From Diaphorobacter aerolatus (GTDB lineage: Bacteria > Pseudomonadota > Gammaproteobacteria > Burkholderiales > Burkholderiaceae_C), in contig NZ_CP060783.1 in assembly GCF_014489535.1 (NCBI RefSeq), positions 930,001-994,000 on the forward strand: a DNA stretch of 64,000 bases. The letters run 5' to 3'. Under the pieces are notes generated by a model. That model was not told where the DNA came from and did not search any database. It was given only the letters and a program-made list of their open reading frames with translations. The translations under genes and the position numbers were made by a program. Shown here piece after piece: positions 37,554 through 47,080 of this stretch (positions are counted from its first letter, which is position 1; every line of letters begins with the position of its first letter).

Positions 37554-38572
37554 TGTTGTTGTGCTTGTTGGGGGCGTGCCGGGGCCGCGCCCGCGTCACC
37601 TGTCTGCGCCCAGAATGGGAAGAAATTGAACCAGTCCAACGGTGCGCCCGCGAGCCGGTCCTCGATGGCCGCTGCGTAGATGCGCGCGTATTCCGCAATC
37701 GCCTGGTCGCGCCGTGCACGCGGCAACTCGACGCGCGCCGCCAGTTCCGCAATCCGCAGCGCGTAACCGTCGCCCGCATGCGTGCAGGTCATGAGAAACA
37801 GCGGGCACTTGAGCAGCGCGGCGATCACGTACGGGCCGCTCGGAAACACGGCCTCGTGTCCCAGAAACCGGGCGCTCGTCGTCTTGCTTTTCTGAACCGG
37901 CACGCGGTCGCCCGCTATCGCGATGAATTCACCCGCCGCCACGCGCTCGGACAACATCATCGCCGTGGCCGCGCTGAAATCGGTCACCTGCAGGAAACGC
38001 ACCTTGTTGCCCGGCGAGAGCCGATCAAGCACACGGTTGAACCGTTCGGCATGCCGCGTATGCACCAGCACGTTGAGCCGCAAGCCATCGCGCTTTTCGG
38101 CCAGCACCTGACACAGCTCGATGCAGCCCATATGCGCCGTGACCAACACGCCGCCCTGGCCGCGCGCGATCAGCGCAAGAATCGACTGATGCCCGTCGAT
38201 GTGCACGCGCGAGGCTGGATAACTGCCCGAAAGCGCGAGCATCTTGTCCAGAATGACCTGCGCAAACATGCGAAAGTGGCGCAGGCTCTCGCGCCAGCCC
38301 GGCGCCTTGCTCCACACGCCGCGCGATGCGTGCAGGCGTTCCAGATATTCAAGCGACGAGCGGCGCGCAACCGGTCGGGTGAGCCAGTAATACGTCACCA
38401 CCGGATACAGGCAGGCAAGAAACGGCCAGCGCCCGAGCACCCGGTGCACATGAAACAACAGCCACATGCCGGCCACGAACGTGCTCTCGCCGATCTGCGC
38501 CCAGTGCGTGGTGGGAGCCACAGCATCCGCGCGTTGTTCGTCATGATTGCCGTTCACGGACGGGTTGTTCAT
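37550..38572 (-). CDS. LpxL-like lipid acyltransferase of the aryl-polyene cluster
   Basis: The start at 38572 gives about 340 residues beginning MNNPSVNGNHDEQ. The acyltransferase core is GQGGVLVTAHMGCIELCQVL with the H-x4-E/D dyad typical of LpxL/HtrB-type enzymes. RHAERFNRVLDRLSPGN and VFPSGPYVIAALLKCPLFLM follow. An N-terminal hydrophobic stretch (VAGMWLLFHVHRVLGRWPFL) suggests membrane attachment. It probably acylates a glycolipid or sugar carrying the polyene. In some clusters this domain is fused with the adjacent glycosyltransferase (ApeJ); here they are separate genes overlapping by 4 bases. Confidence 0.88.
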   Translation of the reverse strand: MNNPSVNGNHDEQRADAVAPTTHWAQIGESTFVAGMWLLFHVHRVLGRWPFLACLYPVVTYYWLTRPVARRSSLEYLERLHASRGVWSKAPGWRESLRHFRMFAQVILDKMLALSGSYPASRVHIDGHQSILALIARGQGGVLVTAHMGCIELCQVLAEKRDGLRLNVLVHTRHAERFNRVLDRLSPGNKVRFLQVTDFSAATAMMLSERVAAGEFIAIAGDRVPVQKSKTTSARFLGHEAVFPSGPYVIAALLKCPLFLMTCTHAGDGYALRIAELAARVELPRARRDQAIAEYARIYAAAIEDRLAGAPLDWFNFFPFWAQTGDAGAAPARPQQAQQQ

Positions 38573-39333
38573 GCCGCCACTCCGTTTCGCCGACCAAGAA
38601 TCTTGCGCGCGAGCAGCACCGGGCTGCGCAGCAACATGCCTGCAAACAGACGCGCGTGCATTTTCGAGATCAGCACGTTGTCGCGCAGCACGCGGAAATG
38701 CGAGAGCCCGTCCTGCGGATAGGTGACGCGCGTGTATTGCGTGACAAAGGGCACGCCCTGCCAATGCAGGCGCACGACGATCTCGGCATCGAATTCCATG
38801 CGCTTGCCGATACTCGCGCCATCCACCACGCGCATCGTCGCCGCCAGCGGATAGACGCGAAAGCCGCACATCGAGTCGGTGATGTCGAGCGACAGCGTGT
38901 TGATCCACACCCACACATGCGTCGCATAGCGACCGTAGAGGCGCACCTTGGGCACACTTTCGTCGTAGATCGGCGCACCGCAGATCAGCGCGTCGGGGTG
39001 TTTTCGCGAAGCCGCTGCGAACACAGGAATGTCGGCAGTGGCATGCTGGCCGTCGGCGTCGATCTGCACCGCGTGCGTGAAGCCGCGCTGCTGCGCGCGG
39101 CGCATGCCGGCCATCATCGCGCCGCCCTTGCCTTCGTTGACCGCGAGCCGCAACAGCTCCACGCGCGGCGCATGGCGCGCTGCCAGTTCGCAGAGCACGC
39201 GTGCGCAGTCGGCATCAGACCCGTCATCGACCACGATGCAATCCTGCCCGCTCGCAAGCACGCCGCGCAGCATGTCGTCCATCGTGTCGGGATGGTTGTA
39301 GACCGGGATGATGGTGATGATCGAATGGGCCAT
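38569..39333 (-). CDS. Glycosyltransferase family 2
   Basis: The 254-residue GT-A enzyme starts IITIIPVYNHPDTMDDML and has the nucleotide-sugar motifs IVVDDGSDADC and the DxD-type AVQIDADGQH. The acceptor region CGFRVYPLAATMRVV is also present. It lacks the membrane helices of processive GT2 enzymes. It probably transfers a sugar during assembly of the lipid anchor for the polyene. The gene sits 3 bp after the AMP-ligase/dehydratase fusion and overlaps the acyltransferase. Confidence 0.9.
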   Translation of the reverse strand: MAHSIITIIPVYNHPDTMDDMLRGVLASGQDCIVVDDGSDADCARVLCELAARHAPRVELLRLAVNEGKGGAMMAGMRRAQQRGFTHAVQIDADGQHATADIPVFAAASRKHPDALICGAPIYDESVPKVRLYGRYATHVWVWINTLSLDITDSMCGFRVYPLAATMRVVDGASIGKRMEFDAEIVVRLHWQGVPFVTQYTRVTYPQDGLSHFRVLRDNVLISKMHARLFAGMLLRSPVLLARKILGRRNGVAA

Positions 39334-39336
39334 GAT

Positions 39337-41066
39337 TCACGCGCGCCTGAGCAATTTTCCGCTGGCATGCGGGCCACGGCTCGAAATGAATGCGAACTGG
39401 ACCACATCCTTGTCGGCAAGCCATTGGAGCCGCACGTCAACGGTGTCGCCCGGCAGAATCGGCTGCTGAAACTTGACGACCTCGGCGCGCGCGTAGACGC
39501 CCGGAGCATCGAACGCCTGACGCGCGAGCGTCACCGCCCAATGCAGTTGCGCGACCCCGGGAATCAGATTGGCCTGCGGGAAGTGTCCATCAAGCACTCG
39601 CAGCCCGGCCACAACCCGAAGCCGCGCATGCGCCTCGTCGTCCGCGCGGCTCACCCACTCGGGCTGCGGCATCAGCGGATCGAACAGCGCGAGCAGGCTT
39701 TGCTGCGTGACCTTGCTCTGCTCGTTCATCGGCATGCGCACGACGTAGCGCCAACTGCGCGGCAACGCCACGCGTTCGACCACGGGCGCAAGCCAGGCAC
39801 GCAGCGCATTCCCCATGGCGTGCCGGCCTGTCGCGAACAGTTGCTGCCAACCGGCCTCGCTGAGTTCGAGCACCATGCCGACGCGCGTGGGCAGATCGGC
39901 GCGCTCGATCAATACCGCCCGTGCGAGCCTGACCGCGTCGTGCGTCTGAAGGCGCGCCTCCATCGCAGTCAGCGAAACGCGCTTTTCCGCAATCTTGACG
40001 ATGCGATCCGCCCGGCCCCGCAGTACAAAACTGGTACCGCCGTCAAGCGGCTCGGCGCGGTCTGCGGTCTCCCACCAAAGCGTGGCATCGCTCAAATGCC
40101 GTGATCGAACGGCCAACAACCCGCCATCGTTCAATCGCGTCTCGACACCCGGCAGGGTCTGCCATACGTCGCCATGCTCGGCCCGGCGACGCCATGCAAT
40201 GCCGCCCGTCTCCGAACTGCCGAACACCTCCGTCGGCGACTGTCCCAACACGGATTGCGCAAGCGCCGATGCCTGCGGCGCGAGTGGCCCGCCCGAGGAA
40301 AACACGGCCTTGAGTCGCGCTCGCGCACCGGCCCACGGCAATTGCACGGGCAGGCGGCTCAGCATCGCGGGACTGGAGATCAGCACGCTGCGTTCGCCGT
40401 TGGCAAGCTGCTGCACGAGGTCTTCGGGATAGCGCGCGAACTGCGTTCCGATTTCGCGCCCCGCCGACAACGGCCAGAGCACACGAAACAGCAGCCCATA
40501 GATATGCTGGTGCGAGACGCTGGCGATTACCTGCAATCGCCCATCTCCCGGAGCGCCTTTTTCAAGCATCGCGCCGAACTCGGCCTGCAAAGCATGCACT
40601 TCCGCGTCAAGCTGCGCGAGCTTTTTGACGATGCGCTCGGGCCTGCCGGTCGATCCCGAAGTGAAAAGCACGAGGCGCGCTTTCTGCATGTCGATGCTCG
40701 GCAGTGCCTGATCGATTTGCGCCGCATGCGCAGGGTCGGCCATCACGGCGTCGGGCAGTTGCCCCGCCGTGGCACTGAGCGTGGGCAGCACCAGATCCAG
40801 CGTCGCAGGCTGCAAATCGCTGAGCAGCACCGGCGTCTTGCCCGCGTGCCAAGCCCCCACAGCGCGGCGGAAAACGCAAGCGTGTCTTCAAAATAAAAGC
40901 CCACCTCGTCGCCCGCCACGCGCGTGAAAGCCGCATGCCAGCCACGCACCATGCGCATCCATGTCGAGCGCGTGATCATCGCGTTCCCATCCACGTTTGC
41001 GACGGGCATGCAATCCGCATCTGTCGCGGCACATGCCACATCGGCCAGCGCGAGGCTCTGCTTCAA
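39337..41066 (-). CDS. Aryl/acyl-AMP ligase fused to a FabA/Z-like dehydratase (ApeH-ApeI fusion), apparent frameshift
   Basis: The first 440 residues form an ANL-superfamily ligase with LVLFTSGSTGRPERIVKK (P-loop), VFGSSETGGIAWRR and RGRADRIVKIAEKRVS. The last 100 residues are a hotdog dehydratase with DGHFPQANLIPGVAQLHWAV, matching the FabA/Z active-site His and Pro-Gly turn. In characterised clusters these are separate proteins, ApeH and ApeI. One G missing (plus-strand run 40854-40858) restores ALWGAWHAGKTPVLL. I favour a TTG start at 41066 because aagga lies 10 bases upstream; an ATG at 41123 would overlap the previous gene by 17 bases. It probably loads the aryl starter onto an ACP. Confidence 0.9.
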
Positions 41067-41106
41067 CTTGTCATTCCTTGTCGTTTGAATGGTGTGCCCG
41101 CCCGAT

Positions 41107-41658
41107 TCAATGCGCTGCCGCACGGCGCCGCACCTGCTGGCGAACGCACCATTCGACGCCCATCAGGCATCCCATGAGCACATAGGCAATCAGCCCGTTG
41201 TACAAGGCCCAGACCGCATCGCTGCCGTAAAGCGCGGTGGCCGCCGCGGCCACGCCATTGAGCACGAAGAACACGCACCAGACCTTGGTCACCTGCCGCG
41301 TGTAGGCCACACCCGAGGGCGGCAGATCGGGCTCGCGCAAGCGCGCCAGACGCTCGACCACCGTGGGCGGGTGAATCAGGCTGAAGCCGAAGACCGCGAG
41401 CATCACGACGTTGACCCAGACCGGGTAGAGCTTGACCATGAGCGCATCCTGGCTGAGCCACGCGGCCACGCCCAATACAGCCGCGCCGCCCGCTACCAGC
41501 CACCAGAACCGTTGACGCACCGCGAGCGCTCGCGCGACGGCGAGCGCCGTGAGCAGCAGCGCGAGCCACTGCGGCGGCACGCGCCCGATGGCGGCGTAGA
41601 CGACGAGCGGATAAAGCACCGTCAGCACGATCAAGGCCCATTTCACCCAGTTGCGCAT
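41107..41658 (-). CDS. Integral membrane protein (COG4648/ApeG-like)
   Basis: The 183-residue protein has five or six predicted transmembrane helices, including WALIVLTVLYPLVVYAAIG and LYPVWVNVVMLAVFGFSLIHP. The conserved-looking PPTVVERLARLREPDLPP and YTRQVTKVWCVFFVLNG also occur. Proteins of this type are regular members of aryl-polyene clusters, and their function is not established. It ends in an Arg-rich cytoplasmic tail. Confidence 0.82.
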   Translation of the reverse strand: MRNWVKWALIVLTVLYPLVVYAAIGRVPPQWLALLLTALAVARALAVRQRFWWLVAGGAAVLGVAAWLSQDALMVKLYPVWVNVVMLAVFGFSLIHPPTVVERLARLREPDLPPSGVAYTRQVTKVWCVFFVLNGVAAAATALYGSDAVWALYNGLIAYVLMGCLMGVEWCVRQQVRRRAAAH

Positions 41659-41700
41659 GCTTGGCTACCTGCAAAGTCAGTTCCGGTTCGCGCGCCGCCT

Positions 41701-41961
41701 TCAAGCGGTCTGCTGGTCCTCGTTGACCAGCTTGTGGAGCGCGTCGACCACATCCTGCACGGTGCGCACCGATTTGAAGGCCTCGGCGTTCAGGCGTTTG
41801 CCCACCAGCGGCTTGAGTTGCACGATCAGGTCCACCGCATCGATGCTGTCGATGTCGAGATCGTCGTAGAGCCTGGCTTCGGGAGTGACGCGTGCGGCCT
41901 CGATGCTGAAGTTCTCGTCCAGGATGCGGACGATGTGCTCAAAGATTTCCTGCTTGTTCAT
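41701..41961 (-). CDS. Acyl carrier protein (1)
   Basis: The 86-residue ACP starts MNKQEIFEHIVRILDENF and has the phosphopantetheine attachment serine in DDLDIDSIDAVDLIVQLK. The ATG at 41961 is preferred over an upstream TTG. It is one of two ACPs in the cluster, corresponding to the ApeE/ApeF pair. It should be activated by the PPTase at the other end of the operon. Confidence 0.95.
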   Translation of the reverse strand: MNKQEIFEHIVRILDENFSIEAARVTPEARLYDDLDIDSIDAVDLIVQLKPLVGKRLNAEAFKSVRTVQDVVDALHKLVNEDQQTA

Positions 41962-41991
41962 GGCCGTATCCAATGAAGAAAGATTGAGGGA

Positions 41992-42252
41992 TCACTGGGC
42001 GCGATGATTCGCGACGAATGACACCAGCGCGTTGACGCTGCTGAAGTGCTGGCGCGTCTGCTCTGAATCGGCCGACATGCTCACGCCGTACTTCTTCTGT
42101 AGCGCCAGCCCGAGTTCGAGCGCATCGATGGAGTCGAGCCCCAGACCGTCCACGAACAGCGGCTCGGTCGAGTCGATGTCCTGCGGCGCGATGTCTTCCA
42201 GCGCCAGCGACGAAATGATGAGTTCCTTGATTTCCTGTTCAAGCTGAAGCAC
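41992..42252 (-). CDS. Acyl carrier protein (2), GTG start
   Basis: The 86-residue ACP reads LEQEIKELIISSLALEDI with the modified serine in DGLGLDSIDALELGLALQ. The GTG at 42252 follows an agagga ribosome site and overlaps the end of the acyltransferase gene by 14 bases. It is more acidic than ACP 1, which may reflect separate starter- and chain-carrying roles. Confidence 0.93.
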   Translation of the reverse strand: MLQLEQEIKELIISSLALEDIAPQDIDSTEPLFVDGLGLDSIDALELGLALQKKYGVSMSADSEQTRQHFSSVNALVSFVANHRAQ

Positions 42253-43015
42253 GTGAAGGTCCTCTGAAAAGATGATCTGACAGGTAGTCCGTGACTTGGC
42301 GCGCGGCCAGCGACTCATTGCCGGCAGCCACACAGAATTCGCGAATGTCGATGTCCTCGCGCACCTCGAAGATGAAATGCGGTTTGCGCGCCGGCACCTT
42401 CCACCACGCCCGGCCCTTGGGCAGCATCGGCAGGCTGGTGTGAATGTGCACCGGCGTGATGTCCACCTTGCCCTTGACGGCCACGTGTGCCGCACCGCGT
42501 TGCAGCTTGACCTCGCCCACCAGCGGGGTGCGCGTGCCCTCGGGAAAGATGATCAGGTTGTTGCCTTCGGCGAGTGAGCGCGTGCAGTCCTCGATCAGTT
42601 GCGCACCGCCGCTGTTGCAGATGAAACCCGCCGCATGGATCGGCCCACGCGTGAATGGATTGCGCGAAAGCGACTCCTTGACGATGCAGTCCGCGCGCGG
42701 AATGAAGGAGATCAGGAACACCACGTCGATCAGCGACGGATGGTTGGCCAGAATCAGCAGCCCCTTGCGGTCCAGACGCTCGAGATGGCGCACCTCGTAC
42801 GAGATCACGCCGACGAAATTCATCAGTCCCACAAAGCAGCGAAACCCATGGTGGATCACCGCCTGCGCGGCACTCTTGCGTCGATCCGCATCGGGCGTGA
42901 ACAACAGCAACAGCGGATAGACGATCAAGCGAATGAACAGGCCGCCGAGCCCGAACATCGCAAAGCAGAACCCCGTGGCGATGATGCGCCAGTAACGGTT
43001 GAGCCGCTCACGCAT
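42239..43015 (-). CDS. 1-acylglycerol-3-phosphate-type acyltransferase (ApeD type)
   Basis: The 258-residue enzyme has the PlsC motifs ILANHPSLIDVVFL (H-x4-D), IIFPEGTRTPLVGEVKLQRGAA and TPVHIHTSLPMLPKG, plus an N-terminal membrane helix (ATGFCFAMFGLGGLFIRLIV). It probably acylates the lipid carrier of the pigment. It overlaps the ketosynthase-like gene by 8 bases and ACP 2 by 14 bases. Confidence 0.9.
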   Translation of the reverse strand: MRERLNRYWRIIATGFCFAMFGLGGLFIRLIVYPLLLLFTPDADRRKSAAQAVIHHGFRCFVGLMNFVGVISYEVRHLERLDRKGLLILANHPSLIDVVFLISFIPRADCIVKESLSRNPFTRGPIHAAGFICNSGGAQLIEDCTRSLAEGNNLIIFPEGTRTPLVGEVKLQRGAAHVAVKGKVDITPVHIHTSLPMLPKGRAWWKVPARKPHFIFEVREDIDIREFCVAAGNESLAARQVTDYLSDHLFRGPSRASA

Positions 43016-43772
43016 GGCGTAGCCGCTCCCACACCCAGGCTCCGCCCTCAGGACGCGGCTGTATCAGGCCCGCGCGGGCCGCATCGAGCAGAAATTGCAG
43101 CACACGCAGGCCGTGAGGCAATGCGGGTGCCTCATCCGCTTCGTCCGCTTCGGTCGCGTCATTGGATGCAGACAAGGCGAACGTCGGCAGGCCCACGGTC
43201 TTGGGCATCAAAAGAATCGCCCAGGCAAACTCGGCGGCTGGAGACTCCGAAAGTTGCGCGTACTCATTCTCGAGCGGCTCGTCGTAACACACCAGCATGA
43301 CCTCGGGCGCGCCGTCACCGAGCAACGCCAGGGCCTCGACCACCCCAGCCTCAGGCGCGCTGCCGGACGACGCCACGCAGATCGCATTGGCCAGCATGCC
43401 TCGCAAAATCGAATGCTGCGCGCCCACCCCGTTGTGCACGGAAAGCCCGAATGTAGTGGGAGAAAGCGGCTCACCCGCCGCTTGCGCTCGCAGCAGCGCG
43501 AGAGACTTTTCCGAATCGCCGTAGCGCGAGGCCCAGACCACGGGCAGATAGGTGCGTGGCGCAGCGTGCTGCAAAACGTCGTCGGCCACCAGAACGGCCA
43601 TCTTGGCAAGACGCCCCAGTCGACGGCGGGCCATCGCGGGCACATGAGAAAGATCCAACGCCAACTCGCCGGCAGGAACGCACGGCGCAGCGGCCCAGCG
43701 CCGCCACTCTGCAGGCTCACGCAGGCCGCGTGCCACAGCGGAGCTGGCCCGAATGGAAAACTCGACTCTCAC
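43008..43772 (-). CDS. Ketosynthase-like chain-length-factor protein (ApeC type), first gene of the APE operon
   Basis: The 254-residue protein resembles the N-terminal half of a beta-ketoacyl synthase (RTYLPVVWASRYGDSEKSLALL, FGLSVHNGVGAQHSI) but lacks the active-site Cys. Where KAS enzymes have the Cys segment, it carries NAICVASSGSAPEAGVVEALAL. It is also too short for a complete thiolase fold. This suits a catalytically inactive partner of the ApeO-type ketosynthase. It is the first gene of the roughly 18-kb minus-strand operon. Confidence 0.82.
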   Translation of the reverse strand: MRVEFSIRASSAVARGLREPAEWRRWAAAPCVPAGELALDLSHVPAMARRRLGRLAKMAVLVADDVLQHAAPRTYLPVVWASRYGDSEKSLALLRAQAAGEPLSPTTFGLSVHNGVGAQHSILRGMLANAICVASSGSAPEAGVVEALALLGDGAPEVMLVCYDEPLENEYAQLSESPAAEFAWAILLMPKTVGLPTFALSASNDATEADEADEAPALPHGLRVLQFLLDAARAGLIQPRPEGGAWVWERLRHA

Positions 43773-44263
43773 CCTGCTCCACCACCATCTATCTGTTAGT
43801 TAGATCTTTGATTTGTACGCCCCAGGCACATCCAGCGCGCCCCGACGCTCCATGCTTTCCGGTCAATTTTTGCTCTTCTGCCATGGACGAGGACTACTTG
43901 TAACCAAGGCCCGTCAAGCTATCCAAGCGTAATCGCGATTATGCCCGCCTATCGTGAAGAAAAGTGACGGCGCGGAAAGGCTCCCTCTTGGCAGCAAATT
44001 GTAATCAGGAAAAGTCGCAGCATCTGCCCGGAAAAATAGCGCGAATCTATTCGCGCTGGAAAATAACTCTGCAATATCAATGACTTGCAGATCCACCCTG
44101 CATCCTTCAAACCGGCGCGGCGCCTCTGGCAGACACGCGTCCATCGGCCTCGCCCGGACTCATGAAATTCCGAAGGCTGGACGAATAAGTTCAAAAAAAT
44201 AGCCCGGAACGAACAACCGCGCCGGTGTTCGCTTCGGGCTGCTGCGCCGACGATTCACTCAAC
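43773..44263. promoter_or_regulatory. Upstream region of the aryl-polyene operon
   Basis: No convincing gene lies in these 491 bp, although small open frames exist. A 12-bp perfect palindrome, taatcgcgatta, occurs at 43930-43941, about 160 bp upstream of the first APE gene. It is a possible operator. The region also carries the 3' side of the VOC gene on the same strand. Confidence 0.45.
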
Positions 44264-44677
44264 TCAATGCGCGTAGACCTGCTCCCAGCTCATGAATCCC
44301 TTGACCTCGATGGGATTGCCGCAAGGATCGCGGAAGAACATCGTCCACTGCTCCCCCGGCTCGCCCTCGAAACGCACCTGCGGCTCCAGCACGAACTGCG
44401 TCCCGGCAGCACGCAGCCGTTCCGCCAAAACCAGCCAATCGGGCTTGAGCAACACCAACCCCAGATGCGGCATCGGCACCATGTGATCGCCCACGCGCCC
44501 GGTATTCGTAACAGCAAACGGTTCGCCCAGATGCAGCGAAATCTGATGACCAAAGAAGTTGAAATCCACCCAGGTCTCGGTGCTGCGCCCTTCCGCACAA
44601 CCCAGCACATCGCGGTAAAACCTGCGGGCCGCTTCGAGATCGTTGACGTGGTAGGCCAGATGGAAAATGCTTTGCAT
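44264..44677 (-). CDS. VOC-family (glyoxalase/dioxygenase-like) protein
   Basis: This 137-residue protein has the paired beta-alpha-beta-beta-beta units of the vicinal-oxygen-chelate fold. Metal-ligand candidates are the His in FHLAYHVNDLEAARRFY, the His in MPHLGLVLL, and the Glu in NPIEVKGF. DVLGCAEGRSTETWVDFNFFG fits dioxygenase-type members. The substrate is unknown. It is divergent from the GntR regulator gene with about 180 bp between them. Confidence 0.88.
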   Translation of the reverse strand: MQSIFHLAYHVNDLEAARRFYRDVLGCAEGRSTETWVDFNFFGHQISLHLGEPFAVTNTGRVGDHMVPMPHLGLVLLKPDWLVLAERLRAAGTQFVLEPQVRFEGEPGEQWTMFFRDPCGNPIEVKGFMSWEQVYAH

Positions 44678-44858
44678 GATGGGCGAAAGATAGCATCAAA
44701 CGCGGCGCGAGCCCGATCTCGCTCCCGTGTGCGGCAAAGGCCTGTGCGACAACTGGCAGCCGACCAGCGCTCCCGCTTTCCCCTGCATCCGCGCGCGTCA
44801 CGCCGTTGTGCGTCTGCTCCCATAGAATCAAATCTTTTGAATGCTGCGGAACCAAGCG

Positions 44859-45520
44859 ATGGGAAGGAATGTGGAGTCACGTGTCACCAATCTGCGCGAG
44901 CGTGTGGTCGAGCGGGTTCGATCGGAGATCGTCTCCGGGAGAACGCCTGCAGGCACCGTGTATTCCGTTCCGGCGCTTGCCAATGAGCTGGGCATGTCAA
45001 CCACGCCGGTTCGAGAGGGTTTGCTGGAGCTTTGCCGCAATGGTTTGCTCTCGCCGCTGCGCAATCGCGGATTTCGGGTGGAAGGTATGTCGCTGGGTGC
45101 ACTGGATCAGTTGTTCGAGATGCGCAATCTGATTGAGCGCTCTGCCATGGAGTCGCTTGCGCGCCAAGGCCTTCAGGATCCCGGTTCAGCCCGCGCCATG
45201 GCCGACGTCGTGGCAAGGGCCGTGGACGACGGTGACATCCAGGCCTACATCGCGGGGATCGTGCGTTTCACGAGACCATGGTTGCGCAGGTGGGGAATCC
45301 GCTGCTCACCAAGCTCGTTCTGCAATTGAGGGACGACATGAGACTCTTCGGCATCGACTCCGACGAAGGCCAGAAACGCCAGCACGCCTCGGTGAAAGAG
45401 CACTACGAGATGATCGAGCTGGCCATCCGGCAGGACGTCGAGGCCAGCGGAGAACTCATCAGTCGGCACATCCTGGCGTGGAAACCGCTGTTTCGATCCG
45501 CGCTCGCTCAGACCGTCTGA
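44859..45520 (+). CDS. GntR-family regulator with FCD domain, apparent frameshift
   Basis: The N-terminal winged helix (LRERVVERVRSEIVSGRTPAGTVYSVPALANELGMSTTPVREGLLEL) is the GntR signature. The C-terminal half is an FCD ligand-binding domain: ALDQLFEMRNLIERSAME, then RQHASVKEHYEMIELAIRQD. One G missing from the run at 45254-45257 restores AGDRAFHETMVAQVGNPLL and gives about 220 residues. The start could be 44841 or 44859. It converges on the AtoE-like transporter gene and is a candidate regulator of the transporter/molybdoenzyme pair. Confidence 0.88.
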
Positions 45521-45569
45521 CAACGAGGCGCCAGAGGCGAAGCGCGCGCGGTTTCGGAACCTATCGCCG

Positions 45570-47027
45570 TCAAGGCGTGGGCATTACGGGTGGATGGTAA
45601 GTGAACGTCATCATCAGCAATGCGGCGGCCAGGAACACGATCGGTGTGTGGATGATGAACTGCACCGCGGTGTATCCAACGAGATCCTTGGATTTGAGTT
45701 TCAGAATGCCCAGCAGCGGCAGCATCCAGAACGGGTTGATGAAGTTGGGCAACGTCTCGGCAATGTTGTAGACCATCACCGTCCAGCCAAGATGCGCCTT
45801 CAATTCGTTGGCCGCGGTCATGATGTAGGGCGCTTCGATGATCCACTTTCCGCCAGCCGACGGGATGAAGAAACCCAGCACCGCCGAATAGATCGAGACA
45901 AGCAGCGAGAAGACCCCCGAGTCATGCGCCAGACCGACGAAGACATGGGCGATTTCGTCCGAGAGCGTGACACCATGGGCGTCGACCACTTTCGTGAGCA
46001 TGTAGCCAATGCCGCCATAGAACGGGAATTGCAGCAGGACGCCTCCGACGCTCGGCATGGCCTTCACGAAACTTTCCAGAAAACTGCGTGGACGCCAATG
46101 CAGCAGCAGGCCAAGCAGCAGGAATACGAAGTTGTAGGTATTGAGCTGCGACATGGTGATGAGCGGGTTGCCTGAGCGGAACGCATTCCACAACCACCCC
46201 AGTGCCAAAACCAGCACGATGATCGTCAGGATCGGGCTGAACTCAAGAAAGTCTCCGGGACGTTGGCGCTTGACCGGCTCGATCTGATCGGCATTCAGAT
46301 CGACGCCGAGGTCTTCGGCAGTGCGTGTTGCCTTGGCGCTCGGCGCCGACACGTAGCAGATCACGGCTGACACGACGGTCACCAGCACGATCACCACGAG
46401 GTTCTGCCACGTCAGGATGGTCTGATCAAAGCCGATCACCCCGGTGATCGGCAGCAGCGACGCGGGAATGCTTGCGGGCGTTGCCTGCAACTGCGCAGCC
46501 GACGAACTCATACCCAGTGTGAACCCACAGCCAAGGCCCAGATAGGCGGCGGCTCCGGCGGCGCGATAGTCCAGTCCAAGCGACTTTCGGCGAGCCATCT
46601 CGCGCACCAGCAGGCCGCTGAAGATCAGGCTCACGCCCCAGTTCACGAGAGACAACAGGATGCTCAGGACCCCGACGAACACCACGGCTCCTTTGGCGGT
46701 CTTCGGAATCTGCGCCACGCGTCGCAGCAGCGCGGCCACCGGCGGAGACATCGCCAGCACATAGCCCGTCACCGCCACCATGGCCATCTGCATGGTGAAC
46801 GGAATCAGACTCCAGAAACCATCACCGAAGGCCTTGCTCGTCGCCACCGCGTTACCGCTGTGCACAAAGGCACCCAGCCCCACCACCGCGCAGGCGATCA
46901 CCACAAACACATAGGCGTCCGGAAACCATTTCTCGGCCCACGCGACGATGGTCTGGGAAAAGCGCTCCATCAAGGGCGGACGAGAAGAGCGTTGATCAGG
47001 GGCTGATCCACTGTGAAGTTGTGTCAT
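45570..47027 (-). CDS. AtoE-type short-chain fatty-acid transporter
   Basis: The 485-residue membrane protein belongs to the SCFA transporter family (AtoE). After a hydrophilic start it has about 12 hydrophobic segments. Family-typical pieces include FWSLIPFTMQMAMVAVTGYVLA, LVNWGVSLIFSGLLVREMARR, PFYGGIGYMLTKV and IPSAGGKWIIEAPYIMTAANEL. The start at 47027 is preferred because the frame upstream overlaps the previous gene's true 3' end. It lies 53 bp after the molybdoenzyme gene on the same strand, suggesting one operon importing a carboxylate used or produced by that enzyme. Confidence 0.9.
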   Translation of the reverse strand: MTQLHSGSAPDQRSSRPPLMERFSQTIVAWAEKWFPDAYVFVVIACAVVGLGAFVHSGNAVATSKAFGDGFWSLIPFTMQMAMVAVTGYVLAMSPPVAALLRRVAQIPKTAKGAVVFVGVLSILLSLVNWGVSLIFSGLLVREMARRKSLGLDYRAAGAAAYLGLGCGFTLGMSSSAAQLQATPASIPASLLPITGVIGFDQTILTWQNLVVIVLVTVVSAVICYVSAPSAKATRTAEDLGVDLNADQIEPVKRQRPGDFLEFSPILTIIVLVLALGWLWNAFRSGNPLITMSQLNTYNFVFLLLGLLLHWRPRSFLESFVKAMPSVGGVLLQFPFYGGIGYMLTKVVDAHGVTLSDEIAHVFVGLAHDSGVFSLLVSIYSAVLGFFIPSAGGKWIIEAPYIMTAANELKAHLGWTVMVYNIAETLPNFINPFWMLPLLGILKLKSKDLVGYTAVQFIIHTPIVFLAAALLMMTFTYHPPVMPTP

Positions 47028-47080
47028 GGCTTGCCTTTTGATGGGTGTTGGGCTTTTTACGAGGTCGCGATCCAAACCTG

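Noticed and set aside
43914..44144. Small minus-strand frame upstream of the APE operon
   Set aside because: No ribosome site, no recognisable domain, and untypical composition; treated as intergenic.
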